Shown here: one piece after another, positions 56,656 through 64,000 of the stretch
Numbering within the stretch: the first letter of the stretch is position 1
Layout of the letters: every line of letters begins with the position of its first letter
Origin: Bradyrhizobium sp. SZCCT0153
GTDB lineage: Bacteria; Pseudomonadota; Alphaproteobacteria; Rhizobiales; Xanthobacteraceae
NCBI RefSeq assembly: GCF_018129995.1
Contig: NZ_JAFCKS010000003.1
Coordinates: forward strand, 310,001 to 374,000
DNA length: 64,000 bases
Direction: 5' to 3'
Program-made: the position numbers and the translations under genes
The notes under the pieces: generated by a model
What the model saw: only the letters and a program-made list of their open reading frames with translations
What the model was told of the DNA's origin: nothing
The model's database searches: none

Positions 56656-57147
56656 TCAGCGCTTCTTGCGCAGCCGCACGACCATGTCGATGCGCGCGAT
56701 CTCGTAACCCTCGGGCACCTCCGGCATCTTGGACAGCGCCAGATGCGGATCCTCGATATCGACCAGCTCATGGCTGTTCTCGAGGTAGTAGTGATGGTGG
56801 GTCGTCACGTTGGTGTCGAAATAGGTCTTGGTGCCGTCGACACTGACCTGACGGAGCAGGCCGGCATCGGTGAGCTGGTTCAGCGTGTTGTAGACGGTCG
56901 CCAGAGAGACCGGGACCTTGGCCAGGGTCGCTTCCTCGTAGAGCATTTCAGCCGTGAGATGACGCGCACCCTTGCCGAACAGGAGCCAGCCGAGCGCCAT
57001 GCGCTGGCGCGTCGGACGAAGCCCCGCGGACTGGAGCATTTCGTTGACATCGTGCCACGGGCAGCCGGTCAAAGCCGGCTGGCGGCCGGACAGAAGGGCC
57101 GCGGAATGGACGTCGTCGTCGTGATGGGGCGCGGAATTCTCGTTCAT
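56656..57147 (-). CDS. irr: Iron response transcriptional regulator Irr (Fur family)
   Basis: A 163-residue Fur-family protein, the same length as B. japonicum Irr. The heme-regulatory motif GCPWHDV at 28-34 (Cys29) and the His cluster THHHYYLE are the two features through which heme triggers its degradation when iron is sufficient. HTH: KVPVSLATVYNTLNQLTD. Irr represses or activates iron and heme genes at ICE sites. ATG 57147; the upstream frame to 57225 is leader. Divergent from fabA as in other Bradyrhizobium. Confidence 0.96.
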   Translation of the reverse strand: MNENSAPHHDDDVHSAALLSGRQPALTGCPWHDVNEMLQSAGLRPTRQRMALGWLLFGKGARHLTAEMLYEEATLAKVPVSLATVYNTLNQLTDAGLLRQVSVDGTKTYFDTNVTTHHHYYLENSHELVDIEDPHLALSKMPEVPEGYEIARIDMVVRLRKKR

Positions 57148-57496
57148 TTCCAGATTTCGGGCACGCGTGAACAATAACTCCCTGCAATATAAGAACAGAA
57201 AGATGCAGATGCAAGTTTCTCGCAACTAGAGAGGTTCTAATCAGTCTTGGAACCTGGCGAGGACCACGTCATTTTACCTTCACGAGAGCGCTTTGCCACT
57301 GAAATCGCCTGTGTTAGAGAGCCCGCGGTTCCGCGCAGCCGATTTTGGGGCAGCCAGGCCTGAAGGCCAGGCCCGCAGTCCATCCGGGGCTTGCGGAAGC
57401 CGCGCCTGACGGTGGCAATTGGCGTTGCTCTCCGACCGAGACGGGCCCATTTTCGCCAAAACGCCGCTCCATCGGGATTAGAACAGAGGCTCGTGC
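57148..57496. other. irr-fabA divergent intergenic region
   Basis: 349 bases without a gene. Nearest irr is a pair of TGCATC hexamers (57202-57213, minus strand), followed by an AT-rich stretch. The fabA half contains GCAGCCAGGCCTGAAGGCCAGG (split here as palindromic GGCCTGAAGGCC) and no clear promoter by eye. Confidence 0.5.
57202..57213 (-). promoter_or_regulatory. Tandem TGCATC hexamers, probable Fur site of irr
   Basis: On the minus strand TGCATC-TGCATC followed by TTTCTG, 55 to 66 bases upstream of the irr start. B. japonicum Fur was reported to bind imperfect direct hexamer repeats in the irr promoter; this matches my recollection of that site. Confidence 0.55.
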
Positions 57497-58018
57497 ATGC
57501 TGAACAGGCGCAACGGATACGAATACGAAGACCTGCTGGCATGTGCCCGCGGTGAGATGTTCGGCCCGGGCAATGCCCAGCTGCCGTTGCCGCCGATGCT
57601 GATGTTCGACCGCATCACGGACATCAGCGACAATGGCGGCGAGTTCGGCAAGGGCGTGGTGCGCGCCGAGCTCGACGTGAAGCCCGACCTCTGGTTCTTC
57701 GGCTGCCACTTCAAGAACGATCCCGTGATGCCCGGCTGCCTCGGCCTCGACGCGCTGTGGCAAATGGTCGGCTTTTATCTGGGTTGGACCGGGGGCGAGG
57801 GTCGTGGGCGGGCACTCGGCCTGAATGAGCTGAAGTTCAGCGGTCAGGTGCTGCCCGAGGCCCGCAAGGTTGTGTACAACGTCGATATCAAGCGCGTGAT
57901 GCGTTCAAAGCTGGTGCTCGGTATCGCCGACGGATGGCTTTCGGTCGACGACCAGATTATCTATCGCGCGAAGGATTTGAAGGTCGGCCTGTTCAAGCAG
58001 GGCACGAGCCTGGGCTGA
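57497..58018 (+). CDS. fabA: 3-hydroxyacyl-[acyl-carrier-protein] dehydratase FabA
   Basis: A 173-residue bifunctional dehydratase/isomerase that starts unsaturated fatty acid synthesis. His71 and Asp85 ([20 protein letters not shown]) are the catalytic pair, one residue from E. coli numbering. fabA-fabB-fabI follow on one strand with gaps of 39 and 101 bases. Confidence 0.97.
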   Translation: MLNRRNGYEYEDLLACARGEMFGPGNAQLPLPPMLMFDRITDISDNGGEFGKGVVRAELDVKPDLWFFGCHFKNDPVMPGCLGLDALWQMVGFYLGWTGGEGRGRALGLNELKFSGQVLPEARKVVYNVDIKRVMRSKLVLGIADGWLSVDDQIIYRAKDLKVGLFKQGTSLG

Positions 58019-58057
58019 GCGCATCACCAAGACGACAACGAGTAAGGCGAGGCTGTC

Positions 58058-59281
58058 ATGAGGCGGGTTGTGGTCACCGGAATGGGCATCGTTTCGTCCA
58101 TCGGAAACAACACCCAGGAAGTGCTTGCGAGCCTTCACGAGGCGAAGTCGGGCATTTCGCGGGCTGAGAAATATGCCGAGCTCGGCTTCCGCTCGCAGGT
58201 GCAGGGTGCGCCGTCGCTCGATCCTTCGACGGTGGTCGACCGCCGCGCAATGCGTTTCCTCGGTCAGGGCGCTGCCTGGAATCACGTCGCGATGGAGCAG
58301 GCGATCCAGGATTCCGGTCTGTCGCCCGACGACATCTCCAATATCCGCACCGGCATCATCATGGGCTCCGGCGGTCCGTCCGCCCGCACCATCGTCGAGG
58401 CTGCCGACATCACCCGCACCAAGGGGCCGAAGCGCGTCGGACCGTTTGCAGTGCCGAAGGCGATGTCGTCCACGGCCTCCGCGACACTTGCGACCTGGTT
58501 CAAGATCAAGGGCGTGAACTATTCGATCTCGTCGGCCTGTGCGACGTCGAACCATTGCGTCGGCAACGCCTATGAGACGATCCAGATCGGCAAGCAGGAC
58601 GTCATCTTCGCCGGCGGCTGCGAAGAGCTGGACTGGTCGCTGTCGGTGCTGTTCGACGCCATGGGCGCGATGTCCTCGAAGTACAACGATACGCCTGCCA
58701 CCGCCTCGCGTCCCTACGACGTCAACCGCGACGGCTTCGTGATTGCCGGCGGCGCTGGCGTGCTGGTGCTGGAGGAGCTCGAGCATGCCAAGGCGCGCGG
58801 CGCGCGCATCTACGGCGAGATCGTCGGTTACGGCGCGACGTCCGACGGCTACGACATGGTCGCACCCTCCGGCGAGGGCGCCGAGCGCTGCATGCGCATG
58901 GCAATGTCGACCGTGAAGACCAAGGTCGACTACATCAATCCGCACGCGACATCGACGCCGGCCGGCGATCCGCCGGAGATCGATGCGCTCCGCAGGGTGT
59001 TCGGAAATGGCGACAAGTGTCCGCCGATCTCGGCGACCAAGGCGCTGACCGGTCACTCCCTGGGCGCAACCGGCGTGCAGGAAGCGATCTATTCACTGCT
59101 GATGATGAACAACGGCTTCATCTGCGAGAGCGCTCACATCCAGGAGCTCGATCCCGCCTTCGCCGACATGCCGATCGTGCGCAAGCGCATCGACAACGTC
59201 AAAATCGGCACCGTGCTGTCGAACTCCTTCGGCTTCGGCGGCACCAACGCCACGCTGGTGTTCAGCCGGCTGGACGTGTGA
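58058..59281 (+). CDS. fabB: Beta-ketoacyl-ACP synthase I
   Basis: A 407-residue condensing enzyme. Cys161 in [12 protein letters not shown] is the nucleophile; His residues lie in [14 protein letters not shown] and [21 protein letters not shown] ends the fold. Pairs with FabA for unsaturated chain growth. Confidence 0.97.
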   Translation: MRRVVVTGMGIVSSIGNNTQEVLASLHEAKSGISRAEKYAELGFRSQVQGAPSLDPSTVVDRRAMRFLGQGAAWNHVAMEQAIQDSGLSPDDISNIRTGIIMGSGGPSARTIVEAADITRTKGPKRVGPFAVPKAMSSTASATLATWFKIKGVNYSISSACATSNHCVGNAYETIQIGKQDVIFAGGCEELDWSLSVLFDAMGAMSSKYNDTPATASRPYDVNRDGFVIAGGAGVLVLEELEHAKARGARIYGEIVGYGATSDGYDMVAPSGEGAERCMRMAMSTVKTKVDYINPHATSTPAGDPPEIDALRRVFGNGDKCPPISATKALTGHSLGATGVQEAIYSLLMMNNGFICESAHIQELDPAFADMPIVRKRIDNVKIGTVLSNSFGFGGTNATLVFSRLDV

Positions 59282-59382
59282 GCCAGCACCCTTCGGTTTC
59301 CCGGCCTACAATGATCGCCGCCAGAATATTGTATCGCCCACATGCGTGAGCGACGACCTCGGATAATGGGAGTTGCGAGGCA

Positions 59383-60183
59383 ATGGAAGGTTTGATGAAA
59401 GGCAAGCGCGGTCTGATCATGGGGATCGCCAATGATCATTCGATCGCCTGGGGTATGGCGAAGACGCTGCATGCCCATGGCGCCGAGCTTGCCTTCACCT
59501 TCCAGGGCGAGGCCCTGGGAAAGCGCGTCAAGCCGCTGGCGGAGTCTCTCGGCGTGGAACTGGTGTTGCCCTGCGACGTCGAGGACATCGCCAGCGTCGA
59601 TGCCACCTTCGCTGCGCTGCGCGAGAAGTGGGGCCAGCTCGATTTCGTGATCCACGCGATCGGCTTTGCCGACAAGAACGAGCTGAAGGGCCGTTACGCC
59701 GACACCAGCCGCGAGAATTTTTCGCGCACCATGGTGATCTCCTGCTTCTCCTTCACGGAAGTCGCCAAGCGTGCCGCGGAGCTGATGACGGAGGGCGGCA
59801 GCATGGTCACGCTGACCTTCGGCGCTTCGGAGCGCGCGATGCCGAACTACAACGTGATGGGCGTCGCCAAGGCGGCGCTGGAAGCCTCGGTGCGCTATCT
59901 CGCCTCCGATTTCGGACCGCGCGGCATCCGCGTCAACGCGATCTCGGCCGGTCCCATCCGCACGCTCGCCGGCTCCGGCATCGGCGAGGCGCGCGCGATG
60001 TTCGCCTTCATGCAAAAGCATTCGCCGCTCCGCCGCGGCGTCACGCTCGACGAGCTTGGCGGCTCGGCGCTGTATCTGCTGTCGGATCTCTCCGGCGGCG
60101 TGACCGGCGAGATCCACTATGTCGATTCCGGCTACAACACCGTGCTGATGCCGAGGCCGGACGATTTGAAAACGTCGGATTAG
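59383..60183 (+). CDS. fabI: Enoyl-[acyl-carrier-protein] reductase (NADH) FabI
   Basis: A 266-residue SDR enoyl reductase. MGIANDHSIAWGMAK is the NADH site; Tyr156 and Lys163 (NYNVMGVAKAAL) are catalytic, in E. coli numbering. Position 146, Tyr in E. coli FabI, is Phe146 here (TLTFGASERAM). Rhizobia often have two FabI forms; this one belongs to the fabAB operon. A second ATG at 59395 (MKGKRG) is possible. Confidence 0.94.
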   Translation: MEGLMKGKRGLIMGIANDHSIAWGMAKTLHAHGAELAFTFQGEALGKRVKPLAESLGVELVLPCDVEDIASVDATFAALREKWGQLDFVIHAIGFADKNELKGRYADTSRENFSRTMVISCFSFTEVAKRAAELMTEGGSMVTLTFGASERAMPNYNVMGVAKAALEASVRYLASDFGPRGIRVNAISAGPIRTLAGSGIGEARAMFAFMQKHSPLRRGVTLDELGGSALYLLSDLSGGVTGEIHYVDSGYNTVLMPRPDDLKTSD

Positions 60184-60192
60184 GGCGGGCCG

Positions 60193-60785
60193 CTACCCCG
60201 CCGCGATCTTCTCTCCGCGCTGGAACGCCGGACGCGCCATGCAGCGTGCGATATAGGCATCGAAGGCCGGGCGCGACGGCACCATCTTGAACACGCGCAC
60301 CGCGAAATTCAGGCCCGAGCCGATCGTGATGTCGGCGGCCGAAAACTCCTCGCCGAGGATCCACGGCCCCTTGGCAAGCGCGGCTTCCAGCACGTCGAAG
60401 ACCTGCGTCGCGCTGCCCCAGGCCGCGGTCGATGTCGGGATCTCGATCCTGGTGAAGATCTGGATGATGGCGGGTTCGATGCAGCTTGGCGAGAAGAACA
60501 GCCATTGCAGGTAACGCGCGCGGCGCGGATCGGTCACGTCTGGCGCGAGCTTCGTATCCGGATAGCGATCGGCGATATAGGCGCAGATAGCGGCGGCTTC
60601 GCCGAGCGCGGCATCGCCGTCGGTCAGCGCCGGCACCTTGCCCATCGGATTGATCTTCAAATAGTCCGGCGCCTTCTGCGCGCCCGTCGAAATGTCCGTC
60701 AGCACGCGCTCATAGGGCAGTCCGCTCTCCTCCATCAGCCAGAGCGTCGAGAACGAACGCGAGCGCGGCGACCAGTAGAGTTTGA

Positions 60786-60789
<4 letters not shown>
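60193..60789 (-). CDS. Glutathione S-transferase family protein
   Basis: A 198-residue two-domain GST. N-domain: MIKLYWSPRSRSFSTLWLMEE with Ser in the active position; KINPMGKVPALTDGDAALGEAAAI has the cis-Pro and the glutathione-binding Glu-Ala. C-domain from about residue 85; DITIGSGLNF includes the N-capping motif. ATG 60789 overlaps the upstream GNAT stop by 4 bases (ATGA). Confidence 0.9.

Positions 60790-64000
<3,211 letters not shown>

Overview
The window is high-GC chromosomal DNA from an alphaproteobacterium. It is almost certainly a Bradyrhizobium or close relative (Nitrobacteraceae): the iron regulator Irr has the 163-residue length and GCPWHD motif of B. japonicum Irr and lies divergent from fabA-fabB-fabI; a small heat-shock gene has a ROSE-type RNA thermometer; and several short GC-rich palindromic repeats are of the kind scattered through Bradyrhizobium genomes. 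I see no integrase, transposase, phage gene, CRISPR array or plasmid function, so this reads as core genome. Species-level statements are inference from remembered family features, not from a search.

Layout. 1-3.5 kb: partial glutathione transferase, uppP, an NAD-dependent epimerase-like protein, tRNA-Leu(CAG), a small ribonuclease D. 3.6-9.5 kb: lptC-lptA-lptB-rpoN-hpf-ptsN, joining lipopolysaccharide export to sigma-54 and the nitrogen-PTS; ptsN has a good -24/-12 promoter of its own. 9.6-10.5 kb: hsp20-DUF1150 with an RpoH-type promoter and a ROSE hairpin. 10.6-15 kb: ugpBAEC glycerol-3-phosphate importer with a Pho box. 15.2-18.7 kb: CaiB/BaiF CoA transferase, ohr/ohrR divergent pair with two operators, a GIY-YIG protein, tRNA-Ala(GGC), a TIGR02300 protein. 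18.8-24.5 kb: aroA-cmk-rpsA-sppA-ihfB. 24.5-31.3 kb: lapA-like, trpF-trpB-trpA-accD-folC (start/stop overlaps at trpFB, trpBA and accD-folC), a phosphoesterase, trxA. 31.4-43.6 kb, minus strand: divL, a tsaE-sugar kinase fusion, a PilZ protein, a MurU-like nucleotidyltransferase, addB, addA. 43.8-49 kb: ubiE-ubiB-coaBC-dut on the minus strand with mutM divergent. 49-57 kb: ParA-like ATPase, gamma-glutamyltransferase, a degenerate trypsin-like protein, moeB-like E1, DUF3303, 2-hydroxyacid dehydrogenase, SH3 protein. 56.6-64 kb: irr divergent from fabA-fabB-fabI, GST, GNAT, and oxyR divergent from katG (cut by the window end).

The most interesting observation is at 44.2-45.7 kb. The pantothenate-pathway enzyme CoaBC carries an extra N-terminal FitA-like ribbon-helix-helix DNA-binding domain. 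Directly upstream are two tandem inverted repeats (half-site TGATWGC), which suggests a coenzyme A biosynthetic enzyme that represses its own gene. Other items worth a look are the MurNAc-salvage-like pair (MurU plus TsaE-kinase fusion) next to DivL, whose H-box has Tyr in place of His; the sigma-54 sites at ptsN and rpoN; the ROSE thermometer; and enzymes that have lost expected metal or catalytic residues (AccD zinc ribbon, MoeB zinc cysteines, CoaC cysteine, trypsin-like His).
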